A stretch of DNA of 27,269 nucleotides. Origin: WQXF01 sp031552825. GTDB taxonomy: Bacteria > Bacillota > Clostridia > Christensenellales > Aristaeellaceae. The notes below the pieces were generated by a model. That model saw only the letters and a program-made list of their open reading frames with translations, ran no database searches and was not told where the DNA came from. How positions within the stretch are numbered: the first letter of the stretch is position 1; every line of letters begins with the position of its first letter. The translations under genes were made by a program, and so were the position numbers. The stretch is from the NCBI GenBank assembly GCA_031552825.1, contig JAVBMD010000034.1, positions 1-27,269 on the forward strand, read 5' to 3'. Positions 15,261 to 22,697 of the stretch are shown piece after piece.

Positions 15261-15743
15261 ATGATTGCTCAAGTAATTTCTGAAATGATCCGTGTCCTGA
15301 AGCACGATCGCTCGCAGATCGAGCATGCGATGAAGGTGTACGTATACGCAAGCGTCATTGGCGACCTAGAAGGGCTCAAGGGAGACAAACTCCGCGCGCT
15401 GCGCGCCGCGGCAATCCTCAACGATATCGCTTTGCCCGATGTCTTGGATCAAGAGGGCGAGTGGACCGGCGAATTGCATCAGCGCTATGGCGAGCCGATG
15501 GTGCGCGAGTTGCTCAAGCGCCTAGGGTACGATCGCTACGCCGATCGGGTCAGCTATCTGGTCGGGCATTCGCATAGCTACATGCAAGAGATGGAGGAGC
15601 AGCTTGATTTGCAAATCCTGATCGAGTGCGATTTCCTCGTTAATCTCTCCGAGGGCAAGTGCAAAGAGAAACCGGAGGACGTCTACAATCGCTTTTTTGC
15701 CACCACCACTGGCCGCGCGATGTTCAAAGACCTGTTCTTGTAA
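15261..15743 (+). CDS. small HD-superfamily protein with degenerate metal motif
   Basis: A 160-residue soluble protein of a clostridial HD-domain family (from memory, members read AAILHDIG, then YLVGHHHTY and VEADFLVN). Here the order is IEHAMKVYVYA (first histidine), AAILNDIALP, YLVGHSHSY and IECDFLVNL. The key His-Asp pair is N54-D55 (codon AAC at 15420-15422), and GHHH is GHSH, so the metal site may be incomplete. Many HD proteins are phosphohydrolases; activity of this one is doubtful. GTGGAGGC precedes the ATG. It is 44 bases after mscL with no terminator between. Confidence 0.75.
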   Translation: MIAQVISEMIRVLKHDRSQIEHAMKVYVYASVIGDLEGLKGDKLRALRAAAILNDIALPDVLDQEGEWTGELHQRYGEPMVRELLKRLGYDRYADRVSYLVGHSHSYMQEMEEQLDLQILIECDFLVNLSEGKCKEKPEDVYNRFFATTTGRAMFKDLFL

Positions 15744-15869
15744 TTTGAAAGCGTTCGGCGCAAAAACCTTTTTCTGCTAATTTTATGCGATTGAAGGATG
15801 CGTGGGAAGAAAACGCCAGCGTGCCTCGTATTATGAGTGACGCGAGAAAATTCACCGGGAGGAATGACC

Positions 15870-18308
15870 ATGAAAAAGGGAATTGCGCTAATGATGTGTC
15901 TTGCGCTGATGCTGACGGCTGTGCCGGCTGCATTTGCCGACAACGAAATTTGGGTTAACGCAAGCGCTACCACGCTGAGCGTGGGCGGTACGGTGGACGA
16001 GGCGTACCGCGCCGAAGAGGCTGTGTTCGTTACGCTTGGCGGCGCGGGAAAACACAAAGCGACCATCAAGGAAGGCGGGGCGTTTTCCACCAGCTTTCAG
16101 AATCTGAACGGTGAGTATACTAGGCTCACGGTAGTCTGCGGAGAGGCCACGCTGTACGACACCGACAAGACCTTCACCTTTGTTGCTCCGCCGGTCGTAA
16201 TCGAGGAAACGCCGACTCAGGTTGATGGGACCGGTGGCGGCGTGGACGGCACCACCAAGACCGAGGGCAACAACACCATCAAGATCGAGGGTGGCGACAC
16301 CACCAAGACCGAAGGCACGACGCCGACCACCGGCGAAGGTACGACGCCGACCACTGGCGAAGGTACGACACCGACCACCGGCGAAGGCACGACGCCGACC
16401 ACCGGCGAAGGTACGACGCCGACCACAGGCGAAGGCACGACGCCGACCACCGGCGAAGGTACGACGCCGACCACAGGCGATGGCACGGTGCCTCCGATCA
16501 GCGACGGTACGCCGGTCGTTGGCGAAGGCGCTATCGAAGGCCTTGTGCCGATCGGTGAGCCCGAGCCGCAGATGCAGATTATGTCCGGCATGATGCTGAT
16601 GTCGGTGGCCGCGCCTGTCACCATCACCATGACCGATAAGGGCTTCACCTTCAGCGGCACCGGCGCCACGCCCAACGCGGCGCTGACCGTGAAGCTGATG
16701 GATGGCGCCAGCGTGGTGCGCACGCTTTCCCCGGCCATCCGGGCTGATGCTTCGGGCAATTTCTCCGGCAGCTTCCCGCTGACCGGAATTCCGCCCAAAC
16801 TCTACACGCTCAACATCGACGATGGCACCGGAGCGGTCAACAACACGCCCCCCGTGGCGGCGACGGTTCCGCTGATCGTCGATCCTATCAGCGACGGTTC
16901 GGCGGTGATTACCGGCATGACCTCGCCGTATATGCTGGTTACCGTTGAAACGCTGATTAACAACAAGTACGAACGCATAACGGTGCTCTCCAACTTCCGC
17001 GGCGCGTTCTACGCTTCCTTCTCCAAGCCGCCGCGCTGGGACTGGGGCGTACGTGTACAGGTCGCCGACAGGGCGACGCCCAACACCTATATCGTCGATA
17101 AGAATTACCCGGTCAACCGCGCCAAGGATATGCCCACTTACCCTAACGATCTGGAGTATGGGCAGTATGGCGTGGGCGTGTTGGCGATGCAGCAGCGCCT
17201 GTACGAGATCGGCTATGATGTGGACATCACCGGTCAGTTCGACAGCAAGACGCTCAAGGCGGTGCTGGAATTCCAGCGCATCAACTATCTGGCCACCGAT
17301 GGCATCGCGGGTCCGGTAACGCGCGGCCTGCTCTTCAGCGTCACTGCGCGCGAGTATGTCACCAGCTTTGATTCCGCCGGTGTGCTTAGGTATGGCGACG
17401 AAGGCGTGGAGTTCCTGCAGAAGCGCCTGCGTACGCTGAAGTATTACTATGGCCCCATCGACGGCGTCTATGGCCGCTCCACCGAGAACGCGGTGCGCGC
17501 CTTTGAGCGCAAGAACAAACTGCCCATCGACGGCATCGCCGACAATGTCATGCAGGCGCTGCTATTCAGCGACGCGGCCAAGATCGGCCCCGGCAGCTCG
17601 AGCGGGTATTCCGGCGATTCTTCCACCACGTATGCCACCAGCAAACCCACCGCCACCCCGACGCCCGCGCCGACGATGGATCCCAATGCGTTGGCCGTGA
17701 ACGAGCTAAAGGTTACTTCGTCTATGAAGTTCGGCACTTGGGATACCTTGCTGGAGAAGGAACTGCTGCGCGGCACGCTGCGCATCGAGGCCGAGAGCGC
17801 CTATGCGCTGACCGACATCGGCAAGCCGGGCATGATGCTTCGCGCAACCTATATCGACACGAAGGGCAACCAGATCCCCTGCCGCATCCGCTGGCAGAGC
17901 GACACCGGTACCTTCCTGTCGATGGATGAGGTGCGCGGCGTGATCGCCGAGCAAGGCAACCCGTATACCGATAAGCTCGGCAATGCGTACTGGTCGCTGA
18001 CGCCCTTTATGGAGGCGCAGCGCCTCGGCAGCACCGCCACGCCCAGCGTTGGCACCGACAACATGCTGCTCTGGCTTGGCCGCCCGATCCTGAACGTGCA
18101 GCCCGGCAAGCAGTGGCGTCTGGTTGTGGAGATGTTGGACATTTACAGCGATACGCTGCAGCTCGACCGCACCGAGCTCCCGCTGGTGTTGCAGGAGAGC
18201 GCTATCGTGGGGCTGGATGAAACCACGCTGCGCACCGAGGGCTGGGACATCACCAAGATGACGCCGCCTACCGTCGATAATGCCAAGGACTTGGCAACCC
18301 AAGGCTAA
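15870..18308 (+). CDS. secreted repeat protein with two peptidoglycan-binding domains
   Basis: An 812-residue exported protein. Signal peptide 1-24 or so (MKKGIALMMCLALMLTAVPAAFA, cut before DNE). Then an N-terminal beta domain, a Thr/Gly/Pro linker with seven copies of EGTTPTTG (about 148-203), two Ig-like or bacterial adhesion-type beta domains (about 245-430), and two PG_binding_1 repeats: LEYGQYGVGVLAMQQRL..TDGIAGPVTRGLL and LRYGDEGVEFLQKRLR..IDGIADNVMQALL (about 426-570). A Ser/Thr/Pro linker (SGYSGDSSTTYATS, PTATPTPAPT) leads to a C-terminal domain of about 200 residues that I do not recognise. No sortase motif, so it probably binds the wall by the PG domains. ATG 15870 follows GGGAGG by seven bases. 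Role likely in the cell envelope; no catalytic domain seen. Confidence 0.8.
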   Translation: MKKGIALMMCLALMLTAVPAAFADNEIWVNASATTLSVGGTVDEAYRAEEAVFVTLGGAGKHKATIKEGGAFSTSFQNLNGEYTRLTVVCGEATLYDTDKTFTFVAPPVVIEETPTQVDGTGGGVDGTTKTEGNNTIKIEGGDTTKTEGTTPTTGEGTTPTTGEGTTPTTGEGTTPTTGEGTTPTTGEGTTPTTGEGTTPTTGDGTVPPISDGTPVVGEGAIEGLVPIGEPEPQMQIMSGMMLMSVAAPVTITMTDKGFTFSGTGATPNAALTVKLMDGASVVRTLSPAIRADASGNFSGSFPLTGIPPKLYTLNIDDGTGAVNNTPPVAATVPLIVDPISDGSAVITGMTSPYMLVTVETLINNKYERITVLSNFRGAFYASFSKPPRWDWGVRVQVADRATPNTYIVDKNYPVNRAKDMPTYPNDLEYGQYGVGVLAMQQRLYEIGYDVDITGQFDSKTLKAVLEFQRINYLATDGIAGPVTRGLLFSVTAREYVTSFDSAGVLRYGDEGVEFLQKRLRTLKYYYGPIDGVYGRSTENAVRAFERKNKLPIDGIADNVMQALLFSDAAKIGPGSSSGYSGDSSTTYATSKPTATPTPAPTMDPNALAVNELKVTSSMKFGTWDTLLEKELLRGTLRIEAESAYALTDIGKPGMMLRATYIDTKGNQIPCRIRWQSDTGTFLSMDEVRGVIAEQGNPYTDKLGNAYWSLTPFMEAQRLGSTATPSVGTDNMLLWLGRPILNVQPGKQWRLVVEMLDIYSDTLQLDRTELPLVLQESAIVGLDETTLRTEGWDITKMTPPTVDNAKDLATQG
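16311..16478 (+). repeat. seven tandem 24-bp coding repeats
   Basis: Seven full units of GAAGGYACGACRCCGACCACNGGC, plus a decayed eighth, encode EGTTPTTG with no amino acid change. Differences are confined to third codon positions at three places per unit, and C/T at the first of them tends to alternate. This shows purifying selection on the peptide and a risk of copy-number slippage. Confidence 0.95.
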
Positions 18309-18329
18309 GCGTACTTCGCCAAACAACAT

Positions 18330-18361
18330 GCCCCGGAGGAAGCGCCTCCGGGGCGTTTTTT
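18330..18361 (+). terminator. terminator of the repeat protein gene
   Basis: GCCCCGGAGG (18330-18339) pairs with CCTCCGGGGC (18345-18354) around five bases, then GTTTTTTG. A second, outer inverted repeat GCCAAACA (18318-18325) / TGTTTGGC (18369-18376) encloses it. Confidence 0.92.
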
Positions 18362-18393
18362 GTTCCCGTGTTTGGCAAATAATGCATTCGTTA

Positions 18394-18423
18394 TTGACAG
18401 TGAAAGCATTCGTGTTGTACACT
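18394..18423 (+). promoter_or_regulatory. promoter of the TrpX-type importer operon with flanking direct repeats
   Basis: TTGACA at 18394-18399, 18-base spacer, TACACT at 18418-18423 preceded by TG. GCATTCG occurs at 18384-18390 and again at 18406-18412, 22 bases apart (two helical turns), on either side of the -35, which suggests a regulator site. The leader carries a hairpin TGGACGTG/CACGTCCA (18436-18457) 13 bases before the Shine-Dalgarno. Confidence 0.6.
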
Positions 18424-18483
18424 GTTCCGGTAGCGTGGACGTGTAATTGCACGTCCATAGTAGTATTTATTGGAGGTTTCGTT

Positions 18484-19461
18484 ATGAAGAATGGTAGCAA
18501 GTGGGTTTCCTTGGCGCTGTGCATGCTGCTGGTGCTGGCCGCGCCCTGCGCGCTGGCGAGCGACGCGTCGTACAAGATCGGCATTCTGGAATATGTCGAA
18601 CATCCGGCGCTGGATGCCGCCATCGATGGCTTCCTGACCGCGTTGAAGGATCAGGGTATCGAGGATGGCAAGAACCTGACCGTAACCCTGCTCAATCCCT
18701 CCGCCGACAACGCCACGGCGCAGCTTATGGCCGGGCAGCTTGTGCAGGATGGCAACAATTTGCTGCTGGGCGTGGCTACCAATGCCGTGCAGGCGCTGGC
18801 CGCGCAGACCGATAGCATCCCGATCCTCGGCACCGCGGTTACCGACTATGTTGGCGCGGGGCTGGTGGCCTCCAACGAGGCGCCGGGCATCAACGTATCC
18901 GGCACCACCGATATGAACCCCATCGATTTGCAGATCGACCTGCTGACCAAACTGGCGCCCGAGGCCAAGACCATCGGCATCTGCTACACCTCCAACGAGG
19001 TCAATTCGCAGATTCAGGCCGATATCGCCAAGGCCGAGGCCGAGAAGCGCGGGCTGGCGGTGGTAATCAAGACCGTGGCCGCCGTCGGCGATGTGCAGCA
19101 GGCGGTGCAGTCGCTGGTCGGCCAGGTGGAGTCGATCTATATCCCCACCGATAACGTGCTGGCTTCCTCCATCGCCGTGGTGACGCAGGTCACCGATCCC
19201 GCCGGTATCCCGGTGATCGTCGGCGAAGAAAATATGTGCAAAAGCGGGGCGCTAGCCACCGTCGGCCTCAACTACTATCAGTTGGGCTATCAGACCGGCA
19301 TGATGGCGCATCGCATCCTCACCGAGGGCGGGGATCCCTCGGAAATGCCCATCGAATCCCAGAGCGACGCCAAGGTCAGCGTCAACCTCAAGTCGGCGGA
19401 ACTGCTCGGCATTCAGATTCCGCAGGATGTGCTGGACAACGCGGTGAACAAGTTCGAGTAA
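18484..19461 (+). CDS. ABC transporter substrate-binding protein (TrpX-like, PF04392)
   Basis: A 325-residue exported binding protein. Signal peptide about 1-22 (ending LAAPCALA, cut before SDASYK); the single Cys lies in the signal but not in a good lipobox. The mature part shows the family pattern YKIGILEYVEHPALDAAIDGFLTALKDQG, LVQDGNNLLLGVATNAVQAL, TIGICYTSNEVNS and YIPTDN..ASSIAVV..VTDPAGIPVI. Relatives in streptococci (TrpX) deliver tryptophan; others take purines or other small molecules, so the ligand is unproven. ATG 18484 follows TGGAGG by seven bases; the frame upstream to 18280 crosses a terminator and promoter and is not coding. It is followed by its fused permease/ATPase partner. 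Confidence 0.85.
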   Translation: MKNGSKWVSLALCMLLVLAAPCALASDASYKIGILEYVEHPALDAAIDGFLTALKDQGIEDGKNLTVTLLNPSADNATAQLMAGQLVQDGNNLLLGVATNAVQALAAQTDSIPILGTAVTDYVGAGLVASNEAPGINVSGTTDMNPIDLQIDLLTKLAPEAKTIGICYTSNEVNSQIQADIAKAEAEKRGLAVVIKTVAAVGDVQQAVQSLVGQVESIYIPTDNVLASSIAVVTQVTDPAGIPVIVGEENMCKSGALATVGLNYYQLGYQTGMMAHRILTEGGDPSEMPIESQSDAKVSVNLKSAELLGIQIPQDVLDNAVNKFE

Positions 19462-19476
19462 AACAAATCGATTGCG

Positions 19477-19505
19477 CAGGAAGGGGGGGAATACCCTCCT
19501 TCCTG
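19477..19505 (+). terminator. hairpin between binding protein and permease genes
   Basis: CAGGAAGGGGGG (near 19477-19488) pairs with CCCTCCTTCCTG (19494-19505), 12 base pairs including one G-U. What follows is only moderately U-rich (TTCTTCCTATTTT), so it probably lowers rather than stops transcription, leaving more binding protein than transporter. Confidence 0.55.
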
Positions 19506-19539
19506 TTCTTCCTATTTTCGCTGAAACGAGGCGCTGCAC

Positions 19540-21372
19540 ATGTTTTTTGCCAACTTCCTGCAGGCGATGCCCGGCGCGGTTTCGCTGGGCTTCCTGTGGG
19601 GCGTGATGACGCTGGGCGTTTATTTGACCTATCGCATTCTGGATTTTCCCGATCTGACGGTCGACGGCAGCTTCGCGCTGGGCGGCGCCGTCACCGCCAC
19701 GCTGCTCACGCTGGGATGGAATCCCTTCGCTGCGATGCTGGTGGCCTTCCTCGCGGGCGCGCTGGCGGGCGCCTGCACCGGTTTTCTGCACACCAAGCTA
19801 AAAATCTCCGGCCTGCTTGCCAGCATCCTTACGCAGATTTCGCTCTACTCCATCAATCTGCACGTGATGATGGATAAGGCCAGCATGCCGCTGCCCAGCG
19901 TGATCGCCAACAAAAAGAAAACCTTCGATACCATCTTCCAGCGTCTGCCGTCCTTTGGGCTGGAGGAGAAGTACGTGATCCTGCTCTACAGCGCGGTGAT
20001 TGCTGTGCTGGTCGTCGTGGCGCTGTGGTGGTTTTTCAATACGGAGAAGGGCATCACCGTCCGCTCCACAGGCGATAACGCGCAGATGTCCCGCGCGCTG
20101 GGCGTCAATACCGATGGCATGAAGATGCTGTGCCTGATGTTGGCCAATGGCTTGGTCGGCCTCTCCGGCGCGTTGATCGCTCAGAACAACAAAAACTCCT
20201 CCATCGACATGGGCATGGGCGGCATCGTGTTTGGTCTGGCGGCGGTTATCATTGGCGAAGAAATCTTCCCGTGGAAGTCGCTGGCGGGCAAGCTGGCCGC
20301 CGTGGTGCTCGGCTCGGTGGTGTACCGCATCATCGGTTCGCTGGTGCTGCAGCTTAACTTTAGCGCGCTGGACTTTAAGCTGATCTCGGCGATCATCATT
20401 ACGTTGGCGCTTGCCATGCCGGTCATTCGGAAGGCAATTGAGCCGGTGCTTGTCCGCAAGGGATGGAAGAAGCCCAAGCCAGCGCCGCAGTTTGAGGCGC
20501 TGGAACCGACGGCGGCGCAGGCGCGTCCGCAACCCGAACAAACGGCGCATGTTCCAGCGGCGGAGGGCGGGGATACCTCGCTGACCGTAGCCAGCATCTC
20601 AAAGACCTTCAACGCCGGTACCGTCAACCAGAAGAACGCGCTGGTCGATGTGGAGCTCACGCTGGAACCCGGCGATTTCGTCACCGTGATCGGCGGCAAT
20701 GGCGCGGGCAAGTCCACGCTGCTCAACATCGTGGCCGGGGTGTTCCCGGTGGATGGCGGCGGCATCGCCATCGGCAGCAGCACCGTCACCGGCGATCTGG
20801 AGCACAAGCGCGCCCGGCTGATCGGTCGCGTGTTTCAGGATCCGATGATGGGTACCGCGCCGGGCATGACCATCGAGGAAAACCTGTCCATCGCCATGCG
20901 GCGCGGGCAGCGGCGCGGACTCGGCCCGGCGATCCGCAAGCAGGAGCGGGAACGCTTCCGTGAGCTGCTCAAAACGCTGGATCTAGGCTTGGAGAATCGC
21001 CTGCGTACGCGCGCGGGGCTGCTCTCCGGCGGCCAGCGGCAGGCGCTGACGTTGCTGATGGCCACGCTCACGCGCCCAAAGCTGCTGCTGCTCGATGAGC
21101 ACACCGCTGCGCTCGACCCCAAGACGGCGCGCAACGTGCTGCACCTTACCGACCGCATCGTGCGCGAGAACGGGCTGACCGCCCTGATGGTGACGCACAA
21201 CATGAAGGACGCGCTGCAATACGGCAACCGCACCATCATGATGCACGAGGGAAAGATCCTCATCGACATCGGCAGCAAGGCGAAAAAGCGCCTCAAGGTC
21301 GAGGATCTGCTGCAGATGTTTGAGCGCGCCAGCGGCGATGCCATAGCAAACGACCGGATGCTGCTAAGCTAA
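19540..21372 (+). CDS. fused ABC importer permease and ATPase (TrpY-TrpZ type)
   Basis: A 610-residue protein joining two normally separate subunits. Residues 1-305 are a BPD_transp_2-family permease with about eight to nine membrane segments (VYLTYRILDFPDLTVDGSFALGGAV is the signature of TrpY/ABC-type permeases). Residues about 310-345 are a Pro/Ala/Gln linker. Residues 346-610 are an ABC ATPase: Walker A GGNGAGKST (385-393), Q-loop FQDPMMG, signature LSGGQRQ (495-501), Walker B LLLLDEH (515-521) and H-loop THN (552-554). A dimer of this chain would make the whole transporter. The ATG has only a weak GAGG eight bases upstream. It lies 78 bases after the binding protein gene, and no separate ATPase gene follows. 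Confidence 0.9.
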   Translation: MFFANFLQAMPGAVSLGFLWGVMTLGVYLTYRILDFPDLTVDGSFALGGAVTATLLTLGWNPFAAMLVAFLAGALAGACTGFLHTKLKISGLLASILTQISLYSINLHVMMDKASMPLPSVIANKKKTFDTIFQRLPSFGLEEKYVILLYSAVIAVLVVVALWWFFNTEKGITVRSTGDNAQMSRALGVNTDGMKMLCLMLANGLVGLSGALIAQNNKNSSIDMGMGGIVFGLAAVIIGEEIFPWKSLAGKLAAVVLGSVVYRIIGSLVLQLNFSALDFKLISAIIITLALAMPVIRKAIEPVLVRKGWKKPKPAPQFEALEPTAAQARPQPEQTAHVPAAEGGDTSLTVASISKTFNAGTVNQKNALVDVELTLEPGDFVTVIGGNGAGKSTLLNIVAGVFPVDGGGIAIGSSTVTGDLEHKRARLIGRVFQDPMMGTAPGMTIEENLSIAMRRGQRRGLGPAIRKQERERFRELLKTLDLGLENRLRTRAGLLSGGQRQALTLLMATLTRPKLLLLDEHTAALDPKTARNVLHLTDRIVRENGLTALMVTHNMKDALQYGNRTIMMHEGKILIDIGSKAKKRLKVEDLLQMFERASGDAIANDRMLLS

Positions 21373-21389
21373 CCATCTAAGCTAACCAT
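21364..21389 (+). repeat. 13-bp tandem duplication across the stop codon
   Basis: CTAAGCTAACCAT occurs twice in direct succession (21364-21376 and 21377-21389). The first copy contains the transporter's last codons and stop, and the second lies just after it and carries a further TAA. Confidence 0.9.
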
Positions 21390-21392
21390 CAC

Positions 21393-21434
21393 AAAAAGGG
21401 GGATTGTCGCGATTGCGACAGCCCCCCTTTTTTG
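21393..21434. terminator. bidirectional terminator between the importer and lacI genes
   Basis: A long stem of about 18 pairs (AAAAAGGGGG-TTGTCGC with GCGACA-GCCCCC-TTTTT, one small bulge) with a four-base loop, A-run on the left and T-run on the right. It serves the convergent importer (plus) and LacI-family (minus) genes. Confidence 0.9.
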
Positions 21435-21441
21435 CGCTGAT

Positions 21442-22467
21442 CTATCGTTTTGCCGTGGATTCCCGCTGAATGATGCGACAGGGCAGGTTGATGCCGGTGG
21501 GCGGCAGCATTTCGCCGTCCAGCCGCCTGAGCAGCTGCCCGGCGGCGGTGTGGCCGATCTCCTTGTTGGGCAGCGCCACGGTGGTCAGCCCGGGAAACAG
21601 GCAGGAGGCGATCTCTTGGTTGTCAAAGCCCACCACAGAAACGTCCTCGGGGATGCGCAGTTCGCGGCGCTTGATGGCGGTATAGCAACCCGCCGCCATC
21701 AGGTCGTTCATTGCGAAGATGGCGGTGGGGGGGATGGCAAGCGAAAGCAGTGCGTCGGTTTGCTCCGCGCCGGAATGGTATTCCCAATCGCCCCTGCGGA
21801 TGTATTCCGAGGGTACGGGCAGACCTGCTTCATCCATAGCGCGGCGGTAACCGGTGAGACGGTGGGTGGCGGCAGGGGAATTTACGTGGCCAGCGATGAT
21901 GGCGATCTGCCGGTGTCCCTGCTGAATTAGCAGCCGGGTGATCTCGTAGGCGCTGTTCACGTTATCATAGGTCACCGAGGTGCTGCCGGGGTCGGCACTG
22001 TCGGCGTAAGCATAGACCAGCGGGGTGCCTACCGGTTGGTGGATGCCGCCGATGCTGCGATCATGCATGGCGACGTAGATGATGCCATCGACGCGCGCGT
22101 CCTCGAGCAACTGTAGCCCGCGGTTGATGATGTCGGCGCATTGGCTGAGCTGTTCGTACTGATTATACAACTTTTGCAGCAGGCGCAGGTTGCTCAGCAA
22201 CACCTGGTAGCCGCTCTCCTCGAGGCGTTGGTTGATGCCGTCGACGATTTCGGGCACCGGCAAACCGCAAATATCCTCCACCAGCACGCCGATGATGGAG
22301 GTCTTGTTCATGCGCAAGGATTTCGCGATGGTATTTAGCTTATAGTTGGTTAGCTCGATGGCTTGCAAAACGCGTTCACGGGTGTCGTCGCTGACATTCT
22401 TTTTCCCGCTCAGCACGTGGGATACCGTGGCGACCGACACGCCGGACAGCGCTGCGATTTCCTTCAT
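21442..22467 (-). CDS. LacI family transcriptional regulator
   Basis: A regulator of 341 residues from ATG 22467. An in-frame GTG at 22485 would add six residues but has no ribosome site; the ATG's own site is also weak. The N-terminal helix-turn-helix MKEIAALSGVSVATVSHVLSG and hinge helix region YKLNTIAKSLRMNKT are textbook LacI/PurR. The rest is a periplasmic-binding-protein-like sugar domain (IIGVLVEDICGLPVPEIVDGI, GHRQIAIIAG, AIFAMNDLMAAG, VSVVGFDNQEIAS). It reads away from the GH127 and transporter genes, and matching operator-like sites stand at both start points, so it probably represses that locus and itself. The inducer is likely an arabinose-related sugar (inference). Confidence 0.92.
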   Translation of the reverse strand: MKEIAALSGVSVATVSHVLSGKKNVSDDTRERVLQAIELTNYKLNTIAKSLRMNKTSIIGVLVEDICGLPVPEIVDGINQRLEESGYQVLLSNLRLLQKLYNQYEQLSQCADIINRGLQLLEDARVDGIIYVAMHDRSIGGIHQPVGTPLVYAYADSADPGSTSVTYDNVNSAYEITRLLIQQGHRQIAIIAGHVNSPAATHRLTGYRRAMDEAGLPVPSEYIRRGDWEYHSGAEQTDALLSLAIPPTAIFAMNDLMAAGCYTAIKRRELRIPEDVSVVGFDNQEIASCLFPGLTTVALPNKEIGHTAAGQLLRRLDGEMLPPTGINLPCRIIQRESTAKR

Positions 22468-22494
22468 TGTTGCCAAGCTTTTCACCCCAAACGG

Positions 22495-22506
22495 ATAAAC
22501 GATTTT
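22495..22506. promoter_or_regulatory. putative LacI operator at the regulator gene
   Basis: ATAAACGATTTT shares nine of twelve bases with the site at 22657-22668 read on the opposite strand (TTAAACGATTAA). It begins a few bases after the predicted start of the lacI-type gene, where bound protein would block transcription. Confidence 0.5.
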
Positions 22507-22516
22507 CTACCAAATG

Positions 22517-22545
22517 AAGATACATGTTTTTTCGAATTTTGTCAA
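22517..22545 (-). promoter_or_regulatory. promoter of the LacI-family gene
   Basis: On the minus strand: TTGACA (22545-22540), 17-base spacer, TATCTT (22522-22517). Start expected near 22510. Confidence 0.65.
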
Positions 22546-22550
22546 CAGTC

Positions 22551-22578
22551 GATGCAAAACTGTTCAATGTGATGCAAA
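22551..22578. repeat. direct repeats GATGCAAA between the divergent promoters
   Basis: GATGCAAA at 22551-22558 and 22571-22578, 20 bases apart, roughly two helical turns, in the space between the divergent promoters. This may be a second regulator's site. Evidence is positional only. Confidence 0.35.
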
Positions 22579-22615
22579 TTTTTGATTGATATCATGCGAA
22601 GCGCAAAAAATGCGG

Positions 22616-22644
22616 TTGACTTTTGGTTTTGTCTGCGCTATAAT
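22616..22644 (+). promoter_or_regulatory. promoter of the GH127/transporter operon
   Basis: TTGACT (22616-22621), 17-base spacer, perfect TATAAT (22639-22644). Start expected near 22651, directly before the operator-like site. Confidence 0.88.
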
Positions 22645-22656
22645 GAGTTCAATAAG

Positions 22657-22668
22657 TTAATCGTTTAA
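22657..22668. promoter_or_regulatory. putative LacI operator at the GH127 operon
   Basis: TTAATCGTTTAA (reverse TTAAACGATTAA) is a near-palindrome with a central CG as in many LacI-family operators. It lies six to seventeen bases after the expected start point. Confidence 0.6.
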
Positions 22669-22697
22669 ATTTTGACCATATGTTAAAGGGGGGCATG

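Noticed and set aside
16311..16478. CRISPR-like array
   Set aside because: Units are contiguous 24-mers without spacers and encode a peptide repeat in frame.
18280..18483. Upstream extension of the TrpX-like frame
   Set aside because: It runs through a terminator and a promoter; ATG 18484 starts a clean signal peptide after TGGAGG.
18424..18483. Tryptophan T-box or other riboswitch before the TrpX-like gene
   Set aside because: The leader is only about 55 bases with one small hairpin, too short for a T-box, and no terminator is present.
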